A stretch of 64,000 nucleotides of DNA from Liopterus haemorrhoidalis (GCA_963971575.1 OZ020616.1:12741575-12805574), one strand, 5' to 3'. Counted from the stretch's first letter, positions 32,941 to 44,122 are shown. Program-made: numbers and translations. Notes: a model not told the origin generated them from the letters alone.

Positions 32941-33017
32941 CAAAATAATAAAAATTATAGCTAAATTCCCAGAACTTTGTAAACATCCCTCGTATGTACT
33001 TTTCTTTAGTGACTTTA

Positions 33018-33420
33018 TTAGTTATTATGGTTAGCTTTATACAAATCAAATATAAGTGAAGTGTTACTATTTTGAGAATTGGACGTTAATGAAGATAGTT
33101 TCTTCCAGGATTTCTGTTGTGCAAAATCTTCTATTATGTTCTCAAAGTCTAATTTTTGAAGGATATCACTTTCTGTGCACATGATTGACAAATTAGTAAG
33201 TCGTTCTTGTAACATAGTCGTTCGTAATTCATTTTTTATTCTTTTTAGCCGTGAAAATGTGCGTTCTCCATTACAATTGTTGACCATTAACAATTTCCAC
33301 ATTCGGTAAATTTTTCTTCTAACTTATCTGCTTTTATTAGAGTATGTAAGGCTGAGATACTCAAGTCCGCCGATTCATTTGGTAGGTTTTTTAATAAAAG
33401 TAGTAAAACTACGCAAGTAA
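33018..33420 (-). pseudogene. hAT transposase dimerisation fragment
   Basis: The minus frame reads NCNGERTFSRLKRIKNELR, then ERLTNLSIMCTESD and FENIIEDFAQQKSW, the C-terminal hAT dimerisation domain. It resembles, but is not identical to, the H1 transposase (ERSFSKLK..., IDDFAALKARK). The region just upstream (33302-33420) continues in another frame. No catalytic core. The mariner D1 insertion lies immediately past its 3' end. Confidence 0.8.
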
Positions 33421-33493
33421 TAAAAATGAACTGGAAAGGGCAACAGCGGCGTGCTTTAGTATATGTTGAATGAATTTAGGCCGGCGGCCTTAG

Positions 33494-34540
33494 CTTAGTT
33501 CGTTTGTTTTGATTTGTGATAAGTACTCAGACGTGAAACTGGATACAGTGCGTTATATTAAAACTAACGTGGTTAACTATAAAACTATATTATTAATAAA
33601 AAATATTGGTCCTCATTGGCCAAAATTGAATATTTCACAATCGAACTAAAATGGAGATAGAACATTAATAGTTAATTCAGTAAAAAACAATGGTAATAAT
33701 TTAGATTGGTTACTCAAAGTTACAATTTTTCTTAACGACCAATAACTGAGCTATCTGTAGCTCGGAGTATAATAATAAAAAATATTTCACTTTCAAGTCG
33801 TCGTTGAAAGTATGATTTGAAAGCGAAATATTTTTAGTTATTTTTATTTTTATTATGGTCAACTTTGGGCATCATTTTTTTTTACCAACTTATCGCGTTT
33901 TTCAGAAAAATCGCGTTCCCTCTACCTTGATACATTGTGTATATCAATTCTAAATATGTTTCACAGGCCAAATTGAGTTGAATTGAGGGCCAGATATTTA
34001 GAAATCACAAAGGACGGGTGGGAGAATTTCTGAAAATTATTTGAGAACGTGGGGAAGAAATTCTGAAAATCAATCAAGGACAAGAGGAGTGGAGAAATTC
34101 CGAAAATCTTTTGATAACGGGTGGCTTTGTTGGGCCGGATTCAGCCCGCGGCTCTTGGCTGGACACTATTGCATACTATTTGTGACATGGCAATTTTTAG
34201 GTATTTCTGATGTATTTTGATGCGCTGCAAACAAATCTGAAAACAGAATTTTTCTATCGCCCATAGATTTTCTGTAACCCGCAAATTTATATTTTGCTAT
34301 ATGCAACATTTTCATATTACGTCAATTCACGACGTGTATCTGCGGTGACTAATTCAACTGGTTAAGTACAGTTTATTCTTGTTTATCAGGTCTAAAAGTA
34401 TGCTTCAAAATAGATCTCCCATTAGTAAACTACAAGAGTTGAATCTGTTGCATTTTCTATGTCATTATTAGTTACTGGTAAATTTTTTGAGTTTTAAGTA
34501 ATATATTATACAGAAGGAGTGGCCACTACAACAGGCACTA
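33494..34540. other. Non-coding with hairpin and hAT-like end remnant
   Basis: A hairpin at about 33778-33838 pairs AAATATTTCACTTTCAA with TTGAAAGCGAAATATTT. At 34005-34125 three degenerate 44-bp units share GAGAAATTCNGAAAATC, followed by GCCCGCGGCTCTTGGCTGGACACTATTG, which resembles a hAT terminus. No gene. Confidence 0.35.
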
Positions 34541-34549
34541 ACTCCAGGA

Positions 34550-35344
34550 CTAAAAAACGTTAGAAGTGAACCACTGGTCGATCCCCAAAAACGTATTTTC
34601 CCCACCTTTCATATTACATTGGGCTTAATGAAGAATTTCGTTAAAGCAATGGATCGAAACTGAAGAGGATTTTGTATCTAAAACAAAAATTTCCGAGAAT
34701 TAGTGAAGCAAAAATTAAAGAGGGCATATTAGGCCCACAAATAAGAAATACTGAAAAATGATGTATTTGACAGTATGCTAAATGAAGCTGAAATAAGAGT
34801 TTGGAGAGCTTTTAAAACAGTTGTTTCAAATTTTCTTGGATATGTGAGAGCTACAAAATTACAGAGTTATCGTGAATAAACTACTTGATGCTTACAAAGA
34901 AATAGGATGTAGGAGCAAAAAAAAGGTCCTCATCTCCCACAATCCAAGTGAAGTGCAAAAAAAAGGCTTCACCTCCCAAATACAAGTGAAGAGCAAAAAA
35001 AAGGTCCTCACCTCCCAAATCCAAATGCGGGACAATGCGGGACAAAATGTTAAAATGCGGGACTTTTGCGGGACGCATCTTAATGCGGGACAAAATGTTA
35101 AAATGCGGGACAGTCCCGCAAAATGCGGGACGAATGGTCACCCTAATGTAGGATGTCTTTAAAAAATCACTTTCTGGACTCCCATCTTGTGATGAACATG
35201 GGGAACGGTTTCACCAAGACATTTCCGCCATGGAAAAGCGATATCAAGGTAAATTGTGCCCAAATTTGCTTGCTGATTACTACTGGACATTAATAAGGAA
35301 TACCTCAGAAACAAAACATCTACGTAAAACATCAAAAACAACAT
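34550..35344 (+). pseudogene. Conserved transposon-type protein fragment (FHQDI family), copy 1
   Basis: The reading shifts between frames but gives EPLVDPQKRIFPTFHI, LGLMKNFVKAMDRN, KNDVFDSMLNEAEI, RAFKTVVSNFLGYVRA, KLLDAYKEIGC and, after an inserted MITE, EHGERFHQDISAMEKRYQGK. I recall this protein type as a widespread, multicopy uncharacterised family in arthropods and Hydra, with N-terminal CxxC motifs and this C-terminal FHQDI block; I infer a mobile-element origin from its copy number and decay. Several stops and a small deletion (the HFLHSHLDFFP segment) are present. A second broken copy is at 62028-62860, and the two share 3' flank (35345-35410 with 61985-62040, inverted). Confidence 0.7.
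34906..35142. mobile_element. hAT-type MITE with GGTGAGGACC module, copy 2
   Basis: It splits the FHQDI pseudogene. The repeated flank TAGGATGT is at about 34905-34912 and 35151-35158. The right end is GAATGGTCACCCTA, the same terminus as the MITE at 40557-40862. The left half carries three copies of the module (on the minus strand GGTGAGGACCTTTTTTT), the right half tandem AATGCGGGAC units. The left terminus seems truncated. Confidence 0.6.
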
Positions 35345-35419
35345 TTTGAGGTAAGTTAAAATTAATAATAATACGTCTATCGCTATATTTCGTTAAAAAC
35401 CAACAATACCCTATAATAA

Positions 35420-36130
35420 AAAAATTGATGTGAAGTGTGAATTTTCACACATTTCAGGGTTTTGCAGGTATTTAGTAAGTGAATGATGATTATTTTGGAT
35501 GCGAAAACAAATTTTATATTAAAATATTTTTTTTGTTAATTTTAATTCGAACGCCTAATACCATTATTTAGGTTTCTAAATATGTGCAGTATTTTTTTTT
35601 TATATAGCAAGGTTCATTAAGAATTTTAAAAATTGCGCCTATGGCTTTCATTGGTTGTTATAAGTTCCGCCCCTCTGATTTCGTGTACATTGAAACAGAA
35701 TTAAATTATAATTTAAACAATTTCCACTGGCTATTAAATTTACGCTTTTAAAAATTAAATGCAACATTTGCCAAAATATAATTAGAATTTTGAAAAAATA
35801 ATTTAAACAATATAGAAATTAAATAAAATATATATATATAGTCTCTTCTCCAGGGTTCGGATCCCTTATCGGATCGGGTTACATGGGTGAAAAGTCAGCG
35901 TCAAATACCACTAGACTAGCACACACGTTAGAGTGTTGCTTGTTACAAAGCTATAACTTGTGTACATTATTAGCAAAAAATCACAAAAATTGCGTTTTTT
36001 TCCAAAAACCTAATCTGATCAAAAATTCCTGTTGAACTATTCCGGTTCACACCAATGTACATTACTTAGAATTTTTTCAGATTTTTAGTTTAAACCATCT
36101 GGGCTATAAGGTGTGGGACAAAAAAATTTT
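35420..36130 (-). mobile_element. DINE-1-like element, copy A4 (5' truncated)
   Basis: Minus strand. The 3' block with hairpin GTGTGAATTTTCACAC is at 35437-35452 (plus view). The conserved 3' block and tRNA-like core follow; the 5' block stops near 36130 at the GTGTGGGACA motif, so the (GTCT)n start is missing. Confidence 0.8.
35851..35930 (-). other. tRNA-like core of copy A4
   Basis: On the minus strand: A-box-like TAGTCTAGTGGTA and B-box-like GGATCCGAACCC (one extra base). Close to the A2 core over its whole length. Confidence 0.5.
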
Positions 36131-36221
36131 CGCGGGGCCTTCCGAAGTGCGGGGCCTTCCGAAGTGCGGGGCCTTGTGCGAGCGCACCGTTTGCATCGCC
36201 CTCTGGCCGGTCCTGTCTGTG
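36125..36221. repeat. GCGGGGCCTTCCGAAGT tandem units and hAT-like end
   Basis: Nearly three tandem copies of a 17-bp unit (GCGGGGCCTTCCGAAGT), then a hAT-like terminus whose complement is CAGGACCGGCCAGAGGG. The other end of the element was not found. Confidence 0.5.
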
Positions 36222-36837
36222 ACTTTTTGGTTAAGTTCACATCGTTTTACGGTACTTAAATGTATTTTTGACGATTGACGATGTAATGAATCTCATTGAG
36301 GGGGATAGTAAAAAAAATCTAACACAGTCCCTGAGTACTCAAATGTGTCATTGAAATCTACCCTGTTTACTGTTGATTTGGATGACACCATAACATCGAC
36401 ATAGCACTTTGTTTTCAAAGGAGATATGTAATTCGCTTCGTTAAAGTCCATATTTCGGAGTCCATATATGATTGGCGAGTGTTGTATAGCTGGTGAGTGG
36501 AGAAAATGATATACAAATAGTTAGCATAAATGGCAGATGTGTTGACCGTGGTATTTGCAGGCTGGTCGCTAAATGAACTCTCCAGCGCACTGAGTGAACA
36601 CAAACACTTTGAAAATGTGGAATCTTATGCACGGGCACGTACTCTCCTTCGATCACCGCTTATTAAAATACCACCATGCTCAATTACAAATACATTCGCA
36701 GACAACAGTTAAAGATCATTTTACACACAAAGACAACACTCGATGGAACACGCAAAATAAACGGACCACAACAATGCACATAGTTTTATACATACAACAA
36801 CCACATTTTGATTTCTGTAGGTATTTTTAATATACAG
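36222..36837. other. Possibly unique non-coding DNA
   Basis: Base composition is more balanced than around it and no repeat end is visible. Three short overlapping frames of 60-78 codons exist on both strands, none with a recognised motif. Confidence 0.3.
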
Positions 36838-37246
36838 GTGTTTGTTTGAAACGCCGCCCCTCGAACGTTTATTTTAAGAGATACAAAAAATTCTTTAGAA
36901 AAAAAGTTAAACTAGACAAAACGCCCACTTAAGGACTATAAGAAGAATTCTGCACCACTTCCGGTTTCAGCGGAAATTGTTTCAACTTTTTATCTAGCAT
37001 AGGGAATCGGTACTTTATTTATATTTTATTGAAAGTACATTAAATCAGCTTTACAACGATATCAAAATATCATACTTTAATTTCAATCATTTCAAAATGG
37101 AGACCATTTATTTACAAAATAATCGTACATATATAATTAGCTACCGTGTGTTAGTGATTGTGTAACACTGTGACGTCATTTTTCCTAAGGTTCTCGTGAT
37201 TGGCAAACTGGGAAACAGGGTGTTCCCAGTTTGACTTAATTGACAG

Positions 37247-38495
37247 GTATTTTGCAGATTTATTCTCTAAGAATCTACGAATATAATTACATATAGAAAT
37301 TTGTAGGATTTCGTAGGCATAAACAAGAAACTCTAGATACTCCTATATCATTTGACTGATATCAACAATATTTTGCAGATTTATTCTCTAAGAAACTGCA
37401 AATAAAATAACATATAGAAATGTCTAGGGTTTCGTAGGCATAAACAAGAAACTATATACCCTGCTATATTCTTCGACCAATATGAATAATATTTTGCAGA
37501 TATATTTTCTAAGAATCTACAAATATAATTACATACATAAATGTCTAGGGTTTCGTAGGCATAAACAAGAGACCCCTATATCCTTTGACCGATATGAACA
37601 ATATTTTGCAGATTTATTCTCTAAGAATCTGCAGATAAGATATAAATAAGAAACTCTAGACACTCCTATATTCTTTGATCGATATGAAAAACATTTTGCA
37701 AATTTATTCTGTAAAAATCTGCGGATAAAACATCGTATAGAAATATCTAGAGTTTCGTAAGCATAAATAAGAAACTGTAGACACTTCTATATTCTTTTAT
37801 CGATATGAAAAATATTTTGCAGATTTATTATTTAAAAATCTGCGGATATAATAAACTATAGAAATGTATAGGGTTTCGTAGGCATAAAAAAGAGACTCTA
37901 GATACTCCTGTTTCCTTTGACCGATATAAACAATTTTTTTGCAAATTTATTCTCTAAAAATCTACGAATATAATTACATAAATAAATGCCTAGGGTTTCG
38001 TAGCCATAAACAAGAGACTCTAGATACTCCTGTTTCCTTTGACCGATATAAACAATTTTTTTGCAGATTTATTTTCTAAAAATCTACGAATATAATTACA
38101 TAAATAAATGCCTAGGGTTTCGTAGCCATAAACAAGAGACTCTAGATACTCCTGTTTCCTTTGACCGATATGAACAATATTTTGCACATTTATTCTCTAA
38201 GAATCTACAAATATAATTACATAAATAAATGTCTAGGGTTTTGTAGGCATAAACAAGAGACTGTAGATACTCCTGTTTCCTTTGACCGATATGAACAATA
38301 TTTTGCAGATTTATTCTCTAAGAAACTGCGGATAAAATTTTATATATAAATGTTTTGGGTTTCGTATGCATAAACGAGAAACTCTAGACAAGCCTATATG
38401 CTTTAACCGATATGAACAATATTTTGCAGATTTATTCTCTAAGTATCTACGAATATAATTACATATAGAAATGTCTAGGGTTTCGTAGGCATAAA
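37247..38495. repeat. 121-bp minisatellite, about 10.7 copies
   Basis: The units start CAATATTTTGCAGATTTATT, contain TCTAGGGTTTCGTAGGCATA and end near TTTGACCGATATGAA. Unit starts are at about 37247, 37367, 37488, 37599, 37689, 37810, 37931, 38052, 38173, 38294 and 38415. Units 4 (90 bp) and 3 (110 bp) are shortened; units 7-9 are the most alike, suggesting recent local duplication. Non-coding. Confidence 0.95.
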
Positions 38496-38639
38496 TTAAC
38501 GTCTCAAATTATTTTTAGTTTTAACAATATAAATGTAATGTACTAAGTAAAAATGAATCGTTTTCTCATCTTAAAAAGTTAATGAATAAATAATCTAACT
38601 ATATAATTAGCAAGTGTCTGTATGTAGTGTCGGTAACAT

Positions 38640-38775
38640 TATGACGTCAATTTTTCTAAAGTTCTCGTGATTGGCTAACTAGGGACACCCTGTTTCTTGA
38701 TTGGCTGACAGGTGACACCCTCTCCCGTGATTAGTTAACTGATGATATCCTGTCCCATGATTCGCAGACTGGCGA
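38640..38775. repeat. About 30-bp direct repeats with GTGATTGGCT
   Basis: Four degenerate units of the form YGTGATTGGCTAACTGGNGA followed by CACCCTGTCC. One similar unit pair is at 37195-37250. Confidence 0.65.
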
Positions 38776-38999
38776 CGAAATTAGGATACGTTAAAAAATA
38801 AAACCAAATACACATACAAACAATTGAAATTTTTATATTATAAATCCGTCATTGTTGACGGGTAATAACCTAGTAAATAACATAAAAATCGTAGAAACTA
38901 AATTATAAAAAGATATAACATGTAACTAGGAAAAACAATAAAACAAAATATGACTAAATTTAGTAATAAACTAAGGAAAATTTACAAACATTCAATATG

Positions 39000-39160
39000 A
39001 TCACCGTTGTTATCCACACATTTTCTAATTTCGTGATAAAAACTCTTCCATTACATTTAGAACGTACTCTTGAATTTCCCTGATGGCTGTTCTTACCCTA
39101 TGTTCTAAGTCTTCTAACCTTTACCTTCAAGATTTCTTTCTTGGTAGAGTTGCTGGGCCC
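39000..39160 (-). pseudogene. Transposase-like C-terminal tail
   Basis: The minus strand reads VRTAIREIQEYVLNVMEEF and, in the next frame, HEIRKCVDNNGDHIECL with a stop at about 38990. Ends of this form (valine/cysteine then NNG and H) are usual for IS630/Tc1/mariner-type transposases of insects. Too short to place in a family, and a frameshift is needed. Confidence 0.35.
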
Positions 39161-39728
39161 TAACAGAATTTATTTGACATTCCCCGAATGTCAAAATCAT
39201 ATCTGTCATTTCTTCATTTGAATAATGTTAATAAGTCATAATTACAAAGGATTTGTTGTTATCACCTTTAATATCAAACTCGTACTAACAGGCAAGAAAA
39301 TTAGCAGGTTTTATTTGGTTTTTTTTATGTAACAAAATCATTTTCACAGCTTGCTATGTGTAACTTTGTACGATTTATTTATTATTTTGTAAATAAATGG
39401 TCGCCATTTTGAAATGGTTAAAATTAAAGTAGCATATTTTGATATCGTTGTAAAGCTGATTTAATGTACTTTCAAGAAAAATAGTTAAAGTACATTTCCG
39501 TTGAAACCGAAAGTGATGCAGAATTCTTATTATAATTCTTAAGTGGGCCCTTTTGTCTAGTTAAACTTTTCTTCTAAAAAATTTTTTGTATCTCTTAAAA
39601 TAAAGAAGTTATTCGAGCTGCGGCGTTTCGAAGGCGACAGAGGTCGCCTAGAACCTAGAATGCAAAAACAATTTAATTATTAGTAGTGCTACTAGTGCAC
39701 TTGTTGCCAACTGTGTTGGCAAACAAAT

Positions 39729-39826
39729 CATTACCTTAATGTGGAACTTGCTCGACACCTCAGACTTCTTTCTCTAGCCATACGCCTAACTTCATCCAAT
39801 TCAAATTGAATCAACTCTTCGCCCAT
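39729..39826 (-). CDS. Possible short first exon, unknown
   Basis: The ATG at 39826 opens a frame MGEELIQFELDEVRRMARER and eleven more residues, followed at once by AGGTAATG, which fits a splice donor. It is charged and helical in appearance. It lies just inside the right end of the TTAA element P1 in the same orientation as the transposase-like tail at 39000-39160, so it could be the start of the same gene. No homologue is recognised. Confidence 0.2.
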
Positions 39827-40012
39827 TATTAAAAACTGGACAAATAATGAGCATTATTCCGAATTATTAATTCATTAACTTTTTAAGATGGGAAAACGAT
39901 TCATTTTCACTCAGTGCATTATAGTTATAATGTTAAAACTAAAAATGATTTGGGACGTTAAATTTAAAATATATTTATTAAAATTAATTTTCCATTTTCT
40001 TATATAATATAA

Positions 40013-40112
40013 AAATACGCACACGGAAAAAACGCACACGGATTAATACGCACACGGAAAAAAGCACACATGAAAAAATACACACACGGCAAAAAGGGCA
40101 CACGGAAAAAAG
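40013..40112. repeat. Minisatellite of ACACGGAAAAAACGC units
   Basis: Six degenerate 15-17-bp units sharing CGCACACGGAAAAAA. Confidence 0.85.
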
Positions 40113-40232
40113 CGTACTTACACTATATCTCAAATCAGGGGGTAGATTTACAATATCCCACTGAACACTGCGCATGCGTCACACACACGTCATTTGTTCA
40201 ATATACAGAGATTCTAAACAGGTGGGACTGTG

Positions 40233-40895
40233 CAGAACTTTTAAAACACAATTTATTTTTAGGTGGTTTATAAAAAAAAAAAAAAACACTTATCAACCAT
40301 AACCTAAGATAGTGCTTTTAAGGTGAATCACTGTCCCTGGCCCTGCACAGAACAGTTAAAATACAATTTATTTTTAGGTGGTTTATAAAAAAATAAATAA
40401 ACAGTTATCAACCATAACCTAAGATAGTGCTTTTAAGGTGAATCACTGTCCCTAGCCCTGCACAGAACAGTTAAAATACAATTTATTTTTAGGTGGTTTA
40501 TAAAAAAAAAAAAAAATTAAACAGTTTCAACCATAACCTAAGATAGTGCTTTTAAGGTAGGGTGACCATCCATCCCGGTTTTCGGTCAATTGTCCCGGTG
40601 TCCTGAAAACTGTTCTCGGGACACCCGATTGTCCCGGTTTTTGAATCTCTTTGCTTTTCACTTTGAATCTGAGAGGTGAGGACTTTTTTTTTTGCTCTTC
40701 ACTTTAAATTTGTGGAGGTGAGAGGACCTTTTTTTTGCTCTTCACTTTGAATTTGGGAGGTGAGGACCTTTTTTTTGCTCTTCACTTGGATCTGGGAGGA
40801 AACAAAGACCTTCTTTTTTTTCCTGTGTCCCGGTTTCCCTTCACTGAAATCTGGTCATCCTATTTTAAGGTGAATCTAACCTAAACTAAAAGGTA
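40233..40895. repeat. 115-bp tandem repeat, three copies, last one split by a MITE
   Basis: Units begin CAGAACAGTTAAAATACA at 40233 (variant), 40348 and 40463 and contain TTTTTAGGTGGTTTATAAAA and AACCTAAGATAGTGC. The third unit is interrupted by the MITE 40557-40862. Confidence 0.9.
40557..40862. mobile_element. hAT-type MITE, 306 bp, perfect 8-bp duplication
   Basis: Ends TAGGGTGACCATCC and, inverted, TAGGATGACCAGAT. Duplication TTTTAAGG at 40549-40556 and 40863-40870. Inside are four tandem copies of a 41-46-bp module with GGTGAGGACCTTTTTTTTGC and TCTTCACTTTGAATTTGG, plus CCCGG-rich segments near both ends. Confidence 0.9.
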
Positions 40896-41388
40896 AATGA
40901 TATTTTAATGTGATAAATAAACAGAAACCATTGTTTTAGAGCCACTGATAATTCTTGAATTATTTAGTGTAGTCGTTATGTGCTGCCATCTGTATAGAGT
41001 TTGCAGTGGGATATTGTAAATCTTGTCCTATAAATCGTAGAAATAAAAAAATAATAAAGCATTGAAAAAATAATAATAAAGAAAAAAAGTCACATTTTTC
41101 TTACTTTCATCAAAACCAAATATTTTTTAAAATAATTATTTTTCTGCTAATAATAATTTTAATCAAAAATGTCGAATATCACGGAAGGATAACGTTTTTC
41201 TGTGTTTTGTTTCGTAAAAAAACCGATCCGTGTATTTCACAACTAAATTAATAATTGTGAAGTGATTTTTTAATGAAAAACACAACTGTCATTTTTACTA
41301 ATTTAATGTCAACACTCAAAACAAAAATTCACAGCACACTACTGTCCAATACATAAACAATAATTTCTTACAATTCTATCAATTATTA
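40896..41388. other. Non-coding, nothing recognised
   Basis: AT-rich without structure that I can name. Confidence 0.4.
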
Positions 41389-41768
41389 TAAAAAGTGTTC
41401 GTAGAATATTCACTATTATTGCATCTTATAATAATTATAAACAGTGTTCGTAGAAAATTGACTATTATTGCATCAACAATATATTTTAAACAATTTACGT
41501 AAATAATTAACATATGGGCGCCTCTATCGGGGAATGAAGAAACGACCGGTCGAACATACCGAACATACGAACATACAAACAGGCGTATTATATTATAGGA
41601 TTATAAAAAGTGTTCGTAGAAAATTCACTATTATTGCATCAACAATATATTTTAAACAATTTACATAAATAATTAACATATGCGCGCCTCTATCGGGGAA
41701 TGAAGAAACGACCGGTCGAACATACCGAACATACGAACATACAAACATGCGTATTATATTATAGGATT
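41389..41768. repeat. 166-bp tandem duplication
   Basis: Two near-identical units (about 41436-41601 and 41602-41768) containing AGTGTTCGTAGAAAATT, CGCCTCTATCGGGGAATG and CGAACATACGAACATACAAA, preceded by a partial third unit at 41389-41435. Confidence 0.9.
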
Positions 41769-42950
41769 AGTAATCGACCATTCCGAAACAGGACCGATTC
41801 CGAGCTGACTGGTTCTGGTTTTCATCATCATCATTGGCACGATATGCCGAGTAGAGCCTGGGCAAATTTGCGAAATGTAGAAATTTAAAAATAATGATTT
41901 TCAACAAATAAAAAGTAAAAGAAAAATTAAATTGGGCGAATATTAGTTTTTTGCTGATATCTAGTGTGCTATGTATTTGTTATTGAAATGGACTAGTTAT
42001 AGTGATAATTTAGTCTAATTTAAATAAGATCGTTTTTGTAGTTTTCGACATCCTTATACCTTCCCTATTAAATCGGATATCCGGTACATAATGACACGAC
42101 ATTGAATATGTATATGGAACAAACAAACCTTAATTTTTACTGACCGATCTAAATCAGTGCCACAGGCGGCCCGTGAGCCACACAAAATATGCCAAGGATA
42201 AAAATTTTTAAAATTATCTGTGTAAACGGAAATAGCAACTTATCAAAATATGTATCTTCTGATTATATTGTTTAAATATAATTTTAAGTCTAAAAATAAC
42301 ATTTTGATATGTACCTTATCGCTGGAAATTTTTAATTATTTTGATATAATTGTTAAAAAACAATAGAGAATTCTTAGGTGACATTGCAAGTTAGACTTGT
42401 AACATGCTAGGTTTGATTAAAAAACCCGGACTAGTCATGAAACTTAATTAGTAAATAGATATTCTAAATTAAAATAGTCTCCTGCAGCAACAACACACCG
42501 CTCCCAATTCTATTTCTTCTTCTAAAAGCACTTCAAGTAGGAATTTTCGGGAATCGTCCTCTGAATAATCTTTTACCTCTTCAGTTCTTTGTAAATGATT
42601 TCTTCTTAACGAGTTCTTCATTTTTGAGTTGAAGACTGAAACGGTAGCGTAAAACATACTAAATATTGAAAAAAGTAATTATGCCTTAGAAACTAGTATA
42701 TGTATATTAACTTGTTATTATAATTTTAATTTTTGTCTTTCGGCTTAAAATCTACTCTCCTTCTCTTTTTATTGCTGTCTTTGACTCCTTTTCTTAATAT
42801 CCTCTCTTCTGTTTTTCACTTCTTTCACCCATTCATATCCTCTTCCTGTTTCCTCCAAAATTTCCTTTCTCGTCTTCGGTCTACTTTTCATTTTTTCCAC
42901 ATTTTTCCAACAAATGTTCGATTATCTTTTTGTCTTCTCTACACATTCTA
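41769..42950. other. Non-coding; one unassigned small frame
   Basis: A 62-codon minus frame at 42469-42657 ends in an acidic stretch (LLEVLLEEEIELG) followed by four cysteines. I do not recognise it and would not call it a gene without transcript support. Otherwise nothing is seen. Confidence 0.3.
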
Positions 42951-44122
42951 CGAGGGCTACCTTTTAAGTTTTTACAAAAACTAAGAAATACATTTTTTTT
43001 TTGAACAAACTGCTTTATTGCTTTTCAAAATTTTCGCCTTTAAGATTTATGCACTTTTGCATTCGTTCAAACCAATCCTCGAAATATATTTTCCACTCTA
43101 AAGTTGGTATCTCAAAAACATGGTTTTCGAAGGCTTCAACAGCTTCTTGAGGTGATGAAAATCGCTGTCCACGCATTTTTTGACAGTGGGGAACAAAAAA
43201 AGTTCTTAGTGGATAAAAAATATGAATACGGGCAATGAGACATTAATTTGATATTTTCTCCTTCAAATAATCAATTGTTTGACGTGGGAGCTTGCATTGT
43301 CATGATGAAGATGATGCGACGTTTTTGGTTGTTTTTCCTGAGTTTGTCGATGACTTTTGGCAAACAAATTGTTGTATACCATTCAGCATTAACTGTTCTC
43401 CGATCCTCTAAAGAAATGGTTGCGACATATCATGTACAACCGAAAAAACAAGCGATCATCATCTTGGAAATGTGAACGAACAACTTTTGTGGGTTTTGCT
43501 TCATCTTGGAAGACCCAAACAGTGGATTATTGCTTAGTTTCCGGATCATATGAATAAATCCAAGTTTCGTCACCTGTAAAGATGTTGTATACGGACTTTT
43601 CAGTACCTAGGTTGATTTTTTTTAGCATTCCCTTACATCAATCAACTCGAGCCTTTTTTTGAGCTTGGGTCAAATTATGCGGAATCCATCGGGAACAGAT
43701 CTTTATTTAATTTTACGCGCAGCATCGATGTTTTTTTTAAATCACAACCGATTTTGGTCGACCTTCACGAGATTCATCACTGACGGACGCACGACCACGA
43801 CGAAATTCTGCAAACCAATTGTAAAGAGTCTTTACTGATGGTACTTTATTACTAAAAGTTGAACGAAGCGAATCTATGCATTGTTGTTGAGTTAGGCCTT
43901 TACTAATATCTTAAAAAATCATCCAAGGCAAACCTTCACGTGTAATATCCAATTTTTCACCAACTTGTTTTTTAAACGTTCACTGTCAACGAACTACTGG
44001 GGCAATTTATAAGATGCCACTGATTTCACAATAACAAATGTCAAATTTTACGAATATAGTAATGACACATTTTAATATTGTCATCTAGTGGTCGTTTGTA
44101 AAAACATAAAAGGTAACCCTCG
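42951..44122 (-). mobile_element. mariner element J2
   Basis: Ends CGAGGGCTACCTTTTAAG (left) and the complement of the right end CGAGGGTTACCTTTTATG, with TA before the left end (42949-42950) and CA after the right, a mutated TA. Same family as J1 at 50768-56020, in opposite orientation. Confidence 0.88.
43016..43952 (-). pseudogene. mariner J2 transposase
   Basis: Minus strand. The start codon corresponding to J1 is TTG here (43952). It then reads DITREGLPWMIF, a stop, SKGLTQQQCIDSLRSTF, YNWFAEFRRGRASVSDESRE and GRPKSVV, so the N-terminal helix-turn-helix is recognisable. Further on, sequence matching the J1 catalytic segment (GDE..., DNASSHTA, third Asp) is spread over several frames to the stop at 43016. 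Importantly, the position where J1 carries the LTR element is uninterrupted here, giving an empty-site control. Confidence 0.85.

Larger units (their letters stand above)
31475..32992 (+). mobile_element. mariner element D1, deleted, containing MITE C2
   Basis: Inverted ends GAGGGATGTTTCCTAAATTC (left) and the complement of the right end GAGGGATGTTTACAAAGTTC, with TA at 31473-31474 and 32993-32994. Confidence 0.9.
31383..33490 (-). mobile_element. Degraded hAT element containing mariner D1
   Basis: The left end TAGGGTCGTCTTAGGCCATA resembles hAT termini, and CTAAGGCCGCCGGCC-type sequence at 33480-33493 may be the other end. A minus-strand hAT dimerisation fragment lies at 33018-33420, and mariner D1 is inserted between. 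I found no matching 8-bp duplication, so the limits are tentative. Confidence 0.45.
36838..39630. repeat. Pair of about 290-bp inverted arms, 2.2 kb apart
   Basis: The left arm 36838-37130 is matched inverted by 39345-39630. Shared blocks: AAGAGATACAAAAAATT, GTTAAACTAGACAAAA, TTACAACGATATCAAAATAT, TTTCAAAATGG. The right arm lies inside the TTAA element 38500-39957, the left arm outside it, so the pair results from rearrangement or from two related elements, not a single simple transposon. In addition 37131-37230 is repeated directly at 38598-38690. Confidence 0.7.
38500..39957 (-). mobile_element. TTAA-flanked element P1 (1.46 kb)
   Basis: TTAA at 38496-38499 and 39958-39961. Inverted ends of about 100 bp share CGTCYCAAATYATTTTTAG, AATGAATCGTTTTC and CATCTTAAAAAGTTAATGAA. 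The interior holds direct 30-bp repeats, a transposase-like tail and a possible first exon on the minus strand. The target duplication suggests piggyBac-type transposition. Confidence 0.75.

Noticed and set aside
37247..38495. Regular repeats as a CRISPR array
   Set aside because: Units of 121 bp follow each other with no unique spacers, and the genome is clearly eukaryotic; this is a minisatellite.
42469..42657. 62-codon minus frame with acidic and Cys-rich end as a gene
   Set aside because: Single short frame without supporting context; kept only as a note in the regional entry.
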